A program made the translations under genes and the position numbers. Positions 1 through 12,354 of a stretch of DNA of 64,000 nt are shown here, one piece after another. Position 1 is the first letter of the stretch; each line of letters starts with the position of its first letter. This DNA comes from Symsagittifera roscoffensis (lineage: Eukaryota > Xenacoelomorpha > Acoela > Convolutidae), in assembly GCF_963678635.1 (NCBI RefSeq), contig NC_087062.1:5816193-5880192 (forward strand). The letters run 5' to 3'. The notes under the pieces are model-generated. The model did not search any database and had not been told where the DNA came from. It saw only the letters and a list, made by a program, of their open reading frames with translations.

Positions 1-209
1 AACTTTGGCTGTCACATTTTCAATAGCTTGAGATAATTTTCAGAAAATATTTTTAACTAAAAATTGTTATGTAGGTACTCTATAAAAAGTAGCTAATACA
101 AATATGAACGCGCGAAAATAAAAACCCAATTAATTTTTGACATTTTTGAAATGCATATTTTAAACAGAAATGTATGTCATAAAAAATGCATGCATAGGGG
201 GGGGGGGGG
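1..209. other. AT-rich flank, no gene seen
   Basis: This stretch is AT-rich with no convincing open frame. It ends in a run of about 13 G at 197-209, immediately before the inverted-repeat unit. Confidence 0.6.
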
Positions 210-322
210 TTAACAAGGTCTAAAAGGGGGGTAGTTAACAAGATCCTTTTTTTTGTATATATGATAATGAAAACCTAATTTAAACAGTTTTGATCCGTGA
301 AACCCCAGCGCGGTTTTAAATT

Positions 323-1322
323 GGATCTTGTTAACTATTTCCACCCTATAGTACTCCCCCACTCCCCCTTTATAAAATCCCACTCCCCCTTTATAAAATA
401 CCACTCCCCCTTTATAAAATCCCACTCCCCCTTTATAAAATCCCACTCCCCCTTTATAAAATCCCACTCCCCCTTTATAAAATCCCACTCCCCCTTTATA
501 AAATCCCACTCCCCCTTTATAAAATCCCACTCCCCCTTTATAAAATCCCACTCCCCCTTTATAAAATCCCACTCCCCCTTTATAAAATCCCACTCCCCCT
601 TTATAAAATCCCACTCCCCCTTTATAAAATCCCACTCCCCCTTTATAAAATCCCACTCCCCCTTTATAAAATCCCACTCCCCCTTTATAAAATCCCACTC
701 CCCCTTTATAAAATCCCACTCCCCCTTTATAAAATCCCACTCCCCCTTTATAAAATCCCACTCCCCCTTTATAAAATCCCACTCCCCCTTTATAAAATCC
801 CACTCCCCCTTTATAAAATCCCACTCCCCCTTTATAAAATCCCACTCCCCCTTTATAAAATCCCACTCCCCCTTTATAAAATCCCACTCCCCCTTTATAA
901 AATCCCACTCCCCCTTTATAAAATCCCACTCCCCCTTTATAAAATCCCACTCCCCCTTTATAAAATCCCACTCCCCCTTTATAAAATCCCACTCCCCCTT
1001 TATAAAATCCCACTCCCCCTTTATAAAATCCCACTCCCCCTTTATAAAATCCCACTCCCCCTTTATAAAATCCCACTCCCCCTTTATAAAATCCCACTCC
1101 CCCTTTATAAAATCCCACTCCCCCTTTATAAAATCCCACTCCCCCTTTATAAAATCCCACTCCCCCTTTATAAAATCCCACTCCCCCTTTATAAAATCCC
1201 ACTCCCCCTTTATAAAATCCCACTCCCCCTTTATAAAATCCCACTCCCTCCCCCTTTATAAAAAAAGAATTGAAAAATTAAGCTGATTCGAATTGCAATA
1301 GGGGGGATAGCCCACAAGATCC
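323..1322. mobile_element. TIR-bounded unit filled with minisatellite
   Basis: The left end (323-349) begins GGATCTTGTTAACTA and continues to CCACCCTAT. The right end (1297-1322) reads, on the other strand, GGATCTTGTGGGCTATCC then CCCCTATT. The two ends match at about 20 of 27 positions in opposite orientation. Another copy of the same end, inverted, lies at 220-246, and its 15-bp core (232-246) is a perfect inverted repeat of 323-337. Nearly all the interior is a 21-bp tandem repeat. There is no transposase, so this would be a non-autonomous element. Target-site duplications were not identified, so mobility is inferred from the ends only. Confidence 0.5.
351..1262. repeat. 21-bp minisatellite, 43 copies
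   Basis: The unit is ACTCCCCCTTTATAAAATCCC. Copies start every 21 bp from 361 to 1222 without a length change. The last copy (from 1243) carries about 4 extra bases. Copies are almost identical; the clearest variant is ATACC for ATCCC near copy 2. Each unit contains TATAAAA and a run of five C. Because 21 is divisible by three and no stop falls in one frame of either strand, a false open frame of more than 300 codons appears on both strands. Confidence 0.95.
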
Positions 1323-1734
1323 TTAAAATTTTATCGATTTCAGTGATCCGACCACGTCATGAGATTTGGCGTTGGGCAATTGTTTGTTCGTAATTAATTT
1401 TCCTCTAGAAAGCGCGATGTATTCCCGTCATTGGGATTCAACGAAAAAGCAAAAACACTAAATTTGCTTTGATGAAGACTGGCGTGAATTTTATAATGTT
1501 GCAGGATATTCTACGTGGACGATTGCAAAAAACTGTAGGGAACGAAATCCTATTTTCTAATAGTATTTCTAAGATTTTTGCGGTCACAATAATCGGTACT
1601 ATTGCTTGGCAAGGATTGTATATATTTCTTCTTGTACGTGTTGTTCTTTCGTCTGCATTCTTTCTGCCTCTTGTTTTTAGTTTTCATTCTCAAAACTGAA
1701 AAAATCCTGGGTTTCTCTACTAATTCCGCCCCAA
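1323..1734. other. Intergenic, no supported gene
   Basis: A 76-codon frame at 1469-1699 (+) encodes a hydrophobic C-terminal half, but it matches no family I recognise and has no splice or promoter context. I do not call it as a gene. Confidence 0.5.
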
Positions 1735-2512
1735 GTTTGTTTTTGATATCTTTGAACTGAGTTTTTGTGCTTAAATTTGGTTATTTGAAGGTAAAAAACC
1801 CAACAAGATTTAAGTGGACGTTTGAAATACTCTATTTACAATTTCAACCAACGCATCAGACGAATTAACCAAAAAAAAACTAGTTTTTGTTTCAAATTTT
1901 AAAAGTTAACTCAATTTAAACAAATCAGTTTAAATGTGGGCAAATCATTTATTGAAGAGGACTGATATGATATGTTGTACAAATTGTGATGTCTTTTGTT
2001 TTTGATATCTTTGAACTGAGTTTTTGTGCTTAAATTTGTTTATTTGAAGGTGAAAAACCCAACAAGATTTAAGTGGACGTTTGAAATACTCTATTTACAA
2101 TTTCAACCAACACATCAGACGAATTAACCAAAAAAAACTAGTTTTTGTTTCAAATTTTAAAAGTTTACTCAATTTAAACAAATCAGTTTAAATGTGGGCA
2201 AATCATTTATTGAAGAGGACTGATATAATATGTTGTACAAATTGTGATGTCTTTTGTTTTTGATATCTTTGAACTGAGTTTTTGTGATTGATTTTGGTTA
2301 TTTGAAAGTGAAAAAGCCAACAAGATTTAAGTGGCCGTTTGAAATACTCTGTTTACAATTTCAACCAACACATCAGACGAATTAACCAAAAAAAACTAGT
2401 TTTTTTCACATTTTAAAAGTTTACTCAATTTAAACACAAATCAGGTTTAAAGTGGGCCAATCATTAATTAAAGAATGCTGATGTAATAAGTTGTATAAAT
2501 TGTGAAGTAGCT
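1735..2512. repeat. 258-bp tandem repeat, 3 copies
   Basis: Three direct copies are marked by TTTTGATATCTTTGAACTGA at 1741, 2000 and 2257 (periods 259 and 257). Copies 1 and 2 are nearly identical. Copy 3 is more diverged and fades near 2512. No frame stays open through the copies. Confidence 0.93.
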
Positions 2513-3435
2513 TATCTTAAAAAATGCCCAACTTTTGATTATTTCACGCTTTTCAACAGGCTAATTGTTCTGTTGAATTTTGCTAGATTAAAAACTGTTT
2601 GCATTCCTTTGAAAATCGTTCCCGTTAATTTTTTTACTTCGATCGATTAGCTCTAGTTTTTTTAACAGTTTCAGTTTCTCTCCTTTTTGCTGTACATCTG
2701 CATATACTTACTTCAAAGAGTTATTGTTTTTTAATTAGCCTTGCGATCAGCAAGTGTTATCAATCCGGAACATAGACCTTGTTTCCTGGGAAACAATTTG
2801 TCTGACAGAACCATTTCGACTTAATTTTAAATTAAACTTATACATTTTTTGCGGCTCATTCAGCATAGCCGTAATGTCTATGGTTGGACTGAAGAAGGGA
2901 ATGAGATCAAATCCGACCAGGACTTGTTTCTTCGGCACAAGGCGTTTTTTTGTAATTTGAGTAATTTACGCTCTAATCAAAACATCTGCGATTTGTTCCT
3001 GTTACTTTATGTTTACCAAAGATATGTTTAAAAAAATTCTTTTTTTAGTTCAATTTTTTTGCTTAAAAGTTTCATTTGACTGAAATGGTTTCGAATTTTA
3101 CTTTATTGGCCTGCTCAAATATTTTTTCATTGCTTGAGAACAAATAAGATCTTTCTTTCTTCCTTAACTTTTTTTAACACGAGTCATACACTTTACCAGC
3201 CTTTTTTCATTAAATGGATTAATTTTTTCGCTTGTTATTATTTATCGTGACCAGATGTTTTAGTCAATCGTTTCTCCAGAGCTCAGATCCTTAACATATG
3301 CCATAGTTCGTTCCCACACTTCCGAGCGCCAAAAGATTATACGAGATTCTACGATGTTTTTGTTTTCTGTGTGTTCTTCGCCGTTCCCTTGCAAAATGAA
3401 TTATTTTTCAAAAAAAACTTCATAAAAAACTTCAT
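2513..3435. other. Intergenic, no supported gene
   Basis: This is AT-rich sequence with only short frames (60-68 codons) overlapping on both strands around 2747-3031. None has a recognisable domain. Confidence 0.5.
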
Positions 3436-4149
3436 AATGAAAGTGGAGTGAACCTTCATCATTGTCATTATAATGGCTAATCAGTATGGATAACAACATT
3501 AAATTAGCCGCTTTTGAGAAAACAGTCTAAAATATTTTGTGGCAATAATTATTTTTGACGAACTTATGTTTTTAAATTGTTTAATATTAATATTTGAACA
3601 GTTTTTTTTCTCATGGGAGTTCACAGAATTTATATTTAGCAGCAGTGGCACCCCTTACAAATTTTTCAGTTTATCAAATTTAGAATTTTGAAAAACTCGA
3701 AGTTTGCAAATACATATTTAGGCAAGATCAGTTTTTGTAGACCAGTTATTACACTAGACGCTAGTGAGTGTAATGTAATAGTACGACTGTGTTTTCCAGC
3801 CTTAGTTGCAATTATTGGTGCCACTTTTTAAGGCCTTTTGATAGCCCGCGCTTTGACATTTGGTTAGTAATCAGTTAACGCGACTCATGCATTTGTAATT
3901 GATCAAATCAACTGAAAAAACGTATTTGTTTCAGAGAACTACTGTAAAACAACTCGAATTCACAAGTTTTTCTACTCATTATATCCCAATTTCTATAAGT
4001 ATAAATCTTACATGAATTTGCTTTTTGCTCTCCAATTTTCTACGTGCAAAGTTTGTGTGGATGCTTTTAGTGTCATTTTTGCTGCAGCGCATTGGCAATT
4101 TTTAAGCATACATAGATGCTTTATTTGTATCCAAAGTTCGGAATTTTGC

Positions 4150-4216
4150 AACGGCCAGAGTGCAGATGCAACGACAGGTACTCTAAATCTCCTGGTCATA
4201 GGATCAATTCCGCCTC
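4150..4216 (+). repeat. tRNA-like core, array copy 1
   Basis: An A-box-like CGGCCAGAGTGC (4152-4163) is followed by a B-box-like GGATCAATTCC (4201-4211), with an anticodon-arm-like segment between them. The T-stem does not pair fully, so this is a tRNA-derived relic or SINE head, not a functional tRNA. Confidence 0.4.
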
Positions 4217-6261
4217 AGCAAAAGTTTTGATTTTCAATGTTTTTTTTATCTTTCCTTAATTCTCTTTTAAGAGCTGCTTTTTGTCGTTTTTTTCCCCGCT
4301 AGTGTTTGCGAAGCTCAGCTTCACCTAAGTGCAAATAAAAAAAATGATATTTCAATTTTTACAAGATCAAAGACGCATAGAGAAAAATTGTTCAACAGAA
4401 AGGAAAAAGCAAAAAAAAAACTTTTGAAACAAATTGATTCTCTAGCTATGAACTATGTTTTGTGGAAATTGACTTCGCTTTTGAACAGAAAAACAAATAA
4501 ACCAGGATAAAGCTGTTCCAATCATTTTAAGCATATTGAAAAACATCTTTCCATGGAATGATTTTACCCATTTTCATGTATAATAAATAAAAGCATTCTA
4601 GAAGGGACTGAATTATTTAAAAATATTTAAAATAGCTATATCAAAAATGTTATCAAAATTTTACTCTCATATTTCAGATTCAATTTCACCGTATTGATTT
4701 TTAACTTTAAGTTTTGTTTACTTTCTATTCATTTCTGTCCCTCAAAAAGAACAGCGGCAAGTTTTGTCAAAATTAAGAAAAAAAACTCTGGCTGTCAAAT
4801 TTTTGTACTAATGGACAGAAAATAAAAAGCCGAAAATTTTGCTTCGTTTTAGCATTGAACAAAAAAACTAAAACCGATAACTAACCGAGACTTTTAATTC
4901 TCATAACATTATACAGAGACGAAGCTGAGCTTCGTAATATTTCGGATACTACCCAATAAGAACATTTTAAGATAGCAGAAAATAAAGGAATTCATTAAGC
5001 CTATAAAATATTTGATCAAAAAATGAAAGAACTATATGTAAAAAAATTTATAAACTTCTCATAATTGATATTTAGCTAGTGGAAAAATATAAGGGAAAAA
5101 AGCAATCTCCTGGGTTAAATATTGGCTATAAAAAAATATCGCGCGGCAACTAAGCTGAAATACTTTGTAATGAAAAAATTAGAGCTTTTTTTAAAAATTC
5201 CCTCCCCTATTATGACCTAAACTAGCCTCCAAGTATTTGGAAACCTAATTTAACTTACCTTTTCCAGTCATTTTGTGGATTCGTACAAATATGTCGGAAG
5301 GTTCTCTCAATTTGGAGGACAACAGGTTTGAGTTTTGTTTTCGGCACTCAATAACCGTTTAGCGATTGAGTAACAATTCTGGACATCAGTGTGAAAATAT
5401 CAACTTTCGGTGTTTATAGACTGAAAGATAATCCCTTATGAAGGTTGTGTTTTTTGTTTATTTTGCTGGCTCTTAAATAACTTTTCCGGATTTAGCTTTT
5501 GTTTTCTTTTCATCTTCAGTTTAAATTTGATTGCCAATTAGAGATGATATATAATGAAAGTGGAGTGAACCTTCAACCTTGTCTTTATAATGGCTAATCA
5601 GTATGGTTAACATTATTAAACTAACTGCTTTTGTGAAAACAGTTTAAAATATTTTAAGCGAACATATAATTATTTTTAACGAACTTATGTTTTTAAATTG
5701 CCTAATATTAATATTTGAACAGTTTTTTTTCTCATGGGAGTTCACAGAAATTATATTTAACAGCAGTGGCACCCCTTACAAATTTTGCAGTCTATCAATT
5801 TTAGAATTTTGAAAAACTCAAAGTAAGCGAATACAATTTTAGGCCATTTAAATTTATATAGACCAGTTATTACACCAGACACTAATGTAATAATACGAAT
5901 GTGTTTTCTAGCCTAAGTTGCAAATACTGGTATCACTTTTTAAAAATTTTTGATAGCCGGCGCTGTGACATTTGGTTAATAATCAGTTATTGCAACTCAT
6001 GCATTTGTAATTGATCAAATCAACTGAAAAAAGGTATTTGTTTCAGAGAACTACTGTAAAACAACTCGACTTCCCAAGTTTTTCTACTCATTATATCCCA
6101 ATTTCTAAAAGCATAAATCTTACATGAATTTGCTTTTTGCTCTCCAATTTTCTACGTGCAAAGTTTGTGTGGATGCTTTTAGTGTCATTTTTGCTGCAGC
6201 GCATTGGCAATTTTTAAGCATACATAGATGCTTTATTTGTATCCAAAGTTCGGAATTTTGC

Positions 6262-6328
6262 AACGGCCAGAGTGCAGATGCAACGACAGGTACTCTAAAT
6301 CTCCTGGTCATAGGATCAATTCCGCCTC
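6262..6328 (+). repeat. tRNA-like core, array copy 2
   Basis: It is identical in layout to the core at 4150-4216, as expected from its position in the second tandem copy, with the same A-box-like and B-box-like segments. Confidence 0.4.
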
Positions 6329-8395
6329 AGCAAAAGTTTTGATTTTCAATATTTTTTTTTATCTTTCCTTAATTCTCTTTTAAGAGCTGCTTTTTGTCGT
6401 TTTTTTTCTCGCTAGTGTTTGCGAAGCTCAGCTTCACCTAAGTGCAATTAAAAAAAATGATATTTCAAATTTTACCAGATCAAAGACGCATAGATAAAAA
6501 TTGTTCAACAGAAAGGAAAAAGCAAAAAAAAACTTTTGAAACAAATTGATTCTCTAGCTATGAACTAAGTTTTGTGGAAATTGACTTCGCTTTTGAACAG
6601 AAAAACAAATAAACCAGGATAAAGCTGTTCCAATCATTTGAAGCATATTGAAAAACATCTTTCCATGGAATGATTTTACCCATTTTCATGTATAATAAAT
6701 AAAAGCATTCTAGAAGGGACTGAATTGTTTAAAAATATTTAAAATAGCTATATCAAAAATGTTATCAAAATTTTACTCTCATATTTCAGATTCAATTTCA
6801 CCGTATTGATTTTTAACTTTAAGTTTTGTTTACTTTCTATTCATTTCTGTCCCTCAAAAAGAACAGCGGCAAGTTTTGTCAAAATTAAGAAAAAAAACTC
6901 TGGCTGTCAAATTTTTGTACTAATGGACAGAAAATAAAAAGCCGAAAATTTTGCTTCGTTTTAGCATTGAACAAAAAAACTGAAACCGATAACTAACCGA
7001 GACTTTTAATTCTCATAACATTATACAGAGACGAAGCTGAGCTTCGTAATATTTCGGATACCACCCCATCAGAGCATTTTAAGATAGCCTATAAAATATT
7101 TGATCAAAAAATGAAAGAACTATATGTAAAAAAATTTATAAACTTCTCCTAATTGATATTTAGCTAGTGGAAAAATATAAGGGAAAAAAGCAATCTCCTG
7201 GGTTAAATATTGGCTTTAAAAAAATATCGCGCGGCAACTAAGCTGAAATACTTTGTAATGAAAAAATTAGAGCTTACATTGAAAGTTCCCTCCCCTATTA
7301 TGACCTAAACTAGCCTCCAAGTATTTGGAAACCTAATTTAACTTAACTCTTCCAGTCATTTTGTGGATTCGAACAAATATGTCGGAAGGTTCTCTCAATT
7401 TGGAGGACAACAGGTTTGAGTTTTGTTTTCGGCACTCAATATACCGTTTAGCGATTGAGTAACAATTCCGGACATCAGTGTGAAAATATCAACTTTCGGT
7501 GTTTATAGACTGAAAGATAATCCCTTATGAAGGTTGTGTTTTTTGTTTATTTTGCTGGCTCTTAAATAACTTTTCCGGATTTAGCTTTTGTTTTCTTTTC
7601 ATCTTCAGTTTATATTTGATTGCCAATTAGAGATGATATATAATGAAAGTGGAGTGAACCTTCAACCTTGTCTTTATAATGGCTAATCAGTATGGTTAAC
7701 AACATTAAACTAACTGCTTTTGTGAAAACAGTTTAAAATATTTTAAGCGAACATATAATTATTTTTAACGAACTTATGTTTTGAAATTGCGTAATATTAA
7801 TATTTGAACAGTTTTTTTTCTCATGGGAGTTCACAGAAATTATATTTAACAGTAGTGGCATCCCTTACAAATTTTTCAGTCTATCAATTTTAGAATTTTG
7901 AAAAACTCAAAGTTAGTGAATACAATTTTAGGCCATTTAAATTTATATAAACCAGTTATTACACTAGACACTAATGTAATAATACGAATGTGTTTTCTAG
8001 CCTAAGTTGCAAATAATGGTATCACTTTTTAAAAATTTTTGATAGCCGGCGCTGTGACATTTGGTTAATAATCAGTTATTGCGACTCATGCATTTGTAAT
8101 TGATCAAATCAACTGAAAAAAGGTATTTGTTTCAAAGAACTACCATAAAAAAACTGGACTTCACAAGTTTTCCAACTCCTTATATCCCAATTTTTTTAAA
8201 AGCTTAAATCTTACCCAAAATTGTTTTTTGCTTCCCAATTTTTTTACGTGCAAAGTTAGTGTGGATGCTTTGTTTTATTCCAAATTGTTACATGCAAAAT
8301 TGAGTCTGTCTTTAGTGCCATTTTTGCTGCAGCGCTTTGGCAATGTTTAAGATTACGTAGAGTCTTTATTTGTATCCAGTGTTAGGAATTTTGCA

Positions 8396-8462
8396 ACAGC
8401 CAGAGTGCAGATGCAACGACAGGTACTCTAAATCGCCTGGTCGTAGGATCGATTCCGCCTCA
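8396..8462 (+). repeat. tRNA-like core, array copy 3
   Basis: This is the third copy of the core. Its B-box-like GGATCGATTCC (8447-8457) is closest to the GGTTCGANTCC consensus, differing at one position, although the surrounding repeat copy is the most diverged of the three. Confidence 0.42.
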
Positions 8463-9975
8463 GGAAAAGTTTGAATTTTCAATGTTATTTATCTTTCCTT
8501 ATTTCTCTTTTAAGAGCTGCTTTTTTGTCGTTTTTTTCTAGCTCTGCTTCGCCCCAGTGCAAAGTAAAAAGGAAAAACGAAATTTCAAATTTGACCAGAC
8601 CAAAGACGCACAGAGAAAAATGTTTTTAATGCATTGGATTCAACAGAAATGAAAAAGCAAAAAAAAACGTTTGAAACAAATTGATTCTCTAAATTGATTA
8701 AGGAAAATGGCATCGCTTTTGGACAAAAAACAATTAGTCAGCACATTGTCTAACTACTCCCATTTAAACTTCGTAGTTAAAATTTTTCAATTTGACGACA
8801 AATGATTGCTTAATTACATAAAAAAAACTGTTCTTTAAATTGAAATTTTAATTTTTTTTAATGATACGAATTTAAAGTTTATAACCATAGGGCCCGGATA
8901 AAGTTGCTCCAATCATTTTAAGCATATTGATAAACATGTTTCCATGAAATAATTTTCCCATTTTCATGTATATCATAATAAAAGCCTTCTAGTAGGGACT
9001 GAATTGTTTAAAAAACTTTTAAATAATAATATTAATAGCTAATATTATCAAAATTTTATTCTCATGTTTCAGATTCATTTTCACCGTATTGATTATTTCA
9101 TTTTAAGTAGTGTCCACTTTCAGTTCAGTTCTGTCCCTCGAAAGGAACAGCGGCAAATTTTGGCAAAACTTAGAAAAAAATCCTGGATGTCAAAATTTTT
9201 GTTCTAATCGACAGAAAATAAACAGCCGAAAAAATTTGCTTCGTTCTAACATTGAACAAAAAAACTAAAACCGATAACTGAGCGAGAGTTTAATTCTCAT
9301 AATGTTATAGAGAGACGCAGCTGAGCTTCGCAATATTTCCGTTACCACCCAATCAGATCATTGTAAGATAGCAGAAAGTCAAGGAACTCATTAAGTCTAT
9401 AAAACATTTGATCAAAAAATGAAAGAACTATATCTACAAAATTTGAAACACTTCTCCTAATTGATTTGTAGCGAGTGGAAAGTTTCAAGGAAAAAATCAA
9501 TCTCCAGAGATAATTTATGGCTATAAAAAACTTATCTTGCGGCAACTAAGCCGAAATACTTGGTTAGACGCGAAACCAACCGAAAAAAAAAGCTTTTTTT
9601 TGAAAAAACTAGAGCTTACATTGAAACTACTCTTCCCTATTATGACCTAAACTAGCTTCCAAGTATTCAGAAACCTAATTTGCCTTAAGCCTTCCAGTCA
9701 TTTTGAGGATTCGAACAAGTTTGTCGGAACGTTCTCTCATTTTGGAGGAGAACAGATTCGAGTTTTGCTTTCGGCACTCAATATACCGCTCAGCAATTGA
9801 AAAACAACTCCGGACGTCAGAGTGAAAATATCAACTTTTTGGTGTTCATAGACTTAAAAGGTAATCATTTATGTAGGTTGTGTTTTTTTTTGTTTATTTT
9901 GCTGGCTCTTAAATAATTTTTCCAATTTTAACTTTTGATTTCTTTTCATTTTCAGTTTAAATTTCCAATTAGAAG

Positions 9976-11264
9976 CCGAGGTGTGATTGACAAATCAATT
10001 GGTTCCAAAAAACGCCAATGCCCGAAGCTGGACTATAATTCAAAAAAGTTACGTTTTGAACTGGTTTGTGTATATTTTTAATATATTTTTAGGTTTGTGT
10101 ATGCTAAAAGTGCTAATCAAAAATTTTCCCAAAAACTTAAAGTTTTTAATGTGATATATATTTTTTTTCTTCAAAAACTTTACGAAGTTATACATGTTTT
10201 TAAAAAGCCAATTTTTGAGTTTCTATTTGTTTCAACGACTATCCGTTCAACGACTATAATTTCTCTTGATTTACATTATTTGTTTTTATTGAGCACCTAT
10301 TTCAAGTTGTAGTACTAGACAAAAAACTCAATATCTTAAAAGGTTTCAGTTTTTTTTTGTTGATTTTTCAGCGATGTCAGTTTTTCTATGCTAATTGTGC
10401 AGCAGCTATATCATCTTTTTCTAGAACATTTTTTGTAACCAACTCTTGAGGAGCGTACGTTTGTTCGCAGCGATGATTTTCGGCTTCAAATGCATAATTT
10501 TGACTTGATTAAATCTGTTTTGCTATGTTTATCCAAAATTTATTGCCTGCATTTAGAAAGCAGTATGAAATTAGAACTTAGAGTTTTCAAATTAACAACT
10601 AGATCAACAGTATAATTTTACGGGTTCGCCGTTGGACACATTTGGTCAATATAAACATTTTGCGATTTTCGTGAAACTTCCCTCCCTTATAACACTTAGT
10701 TTTATTATTTTGTTTTCTTTCTCGAAAAAAAGTTGTGGCTCAATAAAATCCTTTTCTATTGGAAAATTGAGTTCACTTTGATTACAAACTTTATTCATTT
10801 CTCTTTGTGCTTGTTTTTTCCCACTTTAAAGGAGCATTTGGCTGAAAACGTTTCGGTTAAACTGAAATAGGCTTAGTCGCTTCTTTTTGCCTCGCAAACG
10901 TTTTTGTGAATCATTCCAGAACAAAAAGTAAAAAGTGGATAAAAGTAGCTTTACAGTTTTTATGAACAGTTACCAAAATGTTTAAGCTTTTTAAAGAGCT
11001 AAGTTGTCTTCCTCTACAATCACACTATACTAACACTTAGTTTTACTATTTTGCTTTGTTTAGCAAAAAAGTGCGGTTGGAATACTTTTGATTTTGGGAC
11101 AGTTCATGTTTTTGTACCCGTTTTAATTTGCCATGTCTTTCTGGTACTGTTGCTGCTTTTTGTAAATCATCTAATTTTTTTCCATCAAAAAGTTTTTTTG
11201 CCGTATACCAGATATGCCAATTTTTTTTTGACTTTTTCACCATTTTTGGAGACCTTTTTTCCAG
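9976..11264. other. Intergenic, no supported gene
   Basis: AT-rich sequence. Short frames at 10097-10312 (+) and 11046-11386 (both strands) are compositionally biased and unrecognised. Confidence 0.5.
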
Positions 11265-11600
11265 GTCTATACAAAGCAGTCCCATACAAAACAGTCCGAT
11301 ACGAAACAGTCCGAAAAACAGTCCCAAGTAATAATTGTTTTAACAAGCCGGTAGGCCGAGAATTGTCTTTTGTTCAACAAACATAAAGAACAAAATAGTG
11401 TTCGCCGCAGTCGAGCCAACGTGTCGCGAGCTTGCCATCAGAGGGTAGGACTTAATACGAAATTTAGAGCCGGTTATCTTAAACTGGACTGTTTTGTATT
11501 GGACTGTTTTTTTCCTTCATTTCGTGATTTTTGGGAATATTTTGTATTGGACTGTTTTGTATGGGACTGTTTTGTATGGGGCTGTTTTGTATGCGCACCC
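11265..11600. repeat. Inverted pair of short minisatellites
   Basis: The left arm (about 11268-11328) has four to five copies of a 14-15-bp unit like ATACAAAACAGTCCC. The right arm (about 11483-11592) has at least five copies of the reverse complement, GGACTGTTTTGTAT-like, partly interrupted at 11508-11545. The arms could fold into a long imperfect hairpin with a loop of about 150 bp. No transposase or clear target duplication is visible. Confidence 0.75.
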
Positions 11601-12354
11601 TTTTTCCGCATAAATCCTTATCGTTTTACCTCAAAGAACGTTGTGCGTTAAATTTTATGTTTGGAAACAAATCCTTAGTTTTTTTGTACATTGGCTTCGG
11701 CCCTACACACTTCCGAGTGTTACTGGAGGAGGGAGGGCTATTGGTTTGGATGGTCAAGATGCATTGTACGGTAACCTTTCTCACCAAGAGGAGGCGATTA
11801 AGTTTGTGAACTTTTGTGAATTTTTTTTCATGACATTCTTCGATTCTTTTAACTTTGAAATGAAACAATTTAACCTTAAAATTAGAAATGTTTGAAAAGC
11901 ATTTCAGAGGGAGCAAAATTTGCGTATAGTATTTTAATGCCCTTACATTTTTTATTAAAGGTACTGTAAAAATTGTTCAGGAATCTATAACTTTTTTGAG
12001 AGAGCTTCGTTCTCTTGTTCCATGTCCGAAGTATACAAAAACTGATTATCACTTTTCTGTTTGCAAAAACTGGTCGTAATGTTTCATGTTTGGACAACAT
12101 GTGTTTTGTCTTGTTTTCTTTTAACTGGATTGTTTTACCATTTCTGCTACGGTTTTTTTTCCTGTAAATAAGCCACATCTCATCCAGAAAACTATTTTGT
12201 GGCCGTATTCCATGGCTGCAAACATTTTCTTTTGAAAGAAAATTTGTCCTTGGTGTCTTTTTGCCGTATTATTTTATTTCATTTCTTTCACCTCAAACAA
12301 CTTCCAACTCTTTACATGGTATGTCTGAAAACCATTTAAAAAATATATATATAT
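11601..12354. other. Intergenic, no supported gene
   Basis: Overlapping frames of 84-98 codons exist on both strands between 11531 and 12178, but they have no recognisable domain and contradict each other. A less AT-rich patch at 11710-11815 resembles 13235-13345 weakly. Confidence 0.45.

Larger units (their letters stand above)
3436..9975. repeat. 2.1-kb tandem repeat, 3 copies
   Basis: Direct copies start with AATGAAAGTGGAGTGAACCT-like sequence at 3436, 5553 and 7642 (periods 2117 and 2089). Copy 3 runs to about 9975 and is longer and more diverged. Copies 1 and 2 are nearly identical through 4008-4990 and 6120-7080, so the matching 63- and 72-codon frames in both are repeat shadows. Each copy holds a tRNA-like core and a pair of CGAAGCT-N-AGCTTCG palindromes about 610 bp apart. 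No transposase or reverse transcriptase frame is visible. Confidence 0.93.

Noticed and set aside
210-1286. Open frames of 344 (-) and 329 (+) codons made of a 7-residue repeat
   Set aside because: They are created by the 21-bp minisatellite, which is divisible by three, and they exist on both strands over the same DNA.
1469-1699. 76-codon hydrophobic frame as a membrane-protein exon
   Set aside because: Hydrophobic frames are frequent in T-rich DNA; no splice context or homologous family was recognised.
4008-6342. Duplicate 63-72-codon frames on both strands
   Set aside because: They are identical because the 2.1-kb unit is duplicated; they are absent from the third copy and overlap a tRNA-like core.
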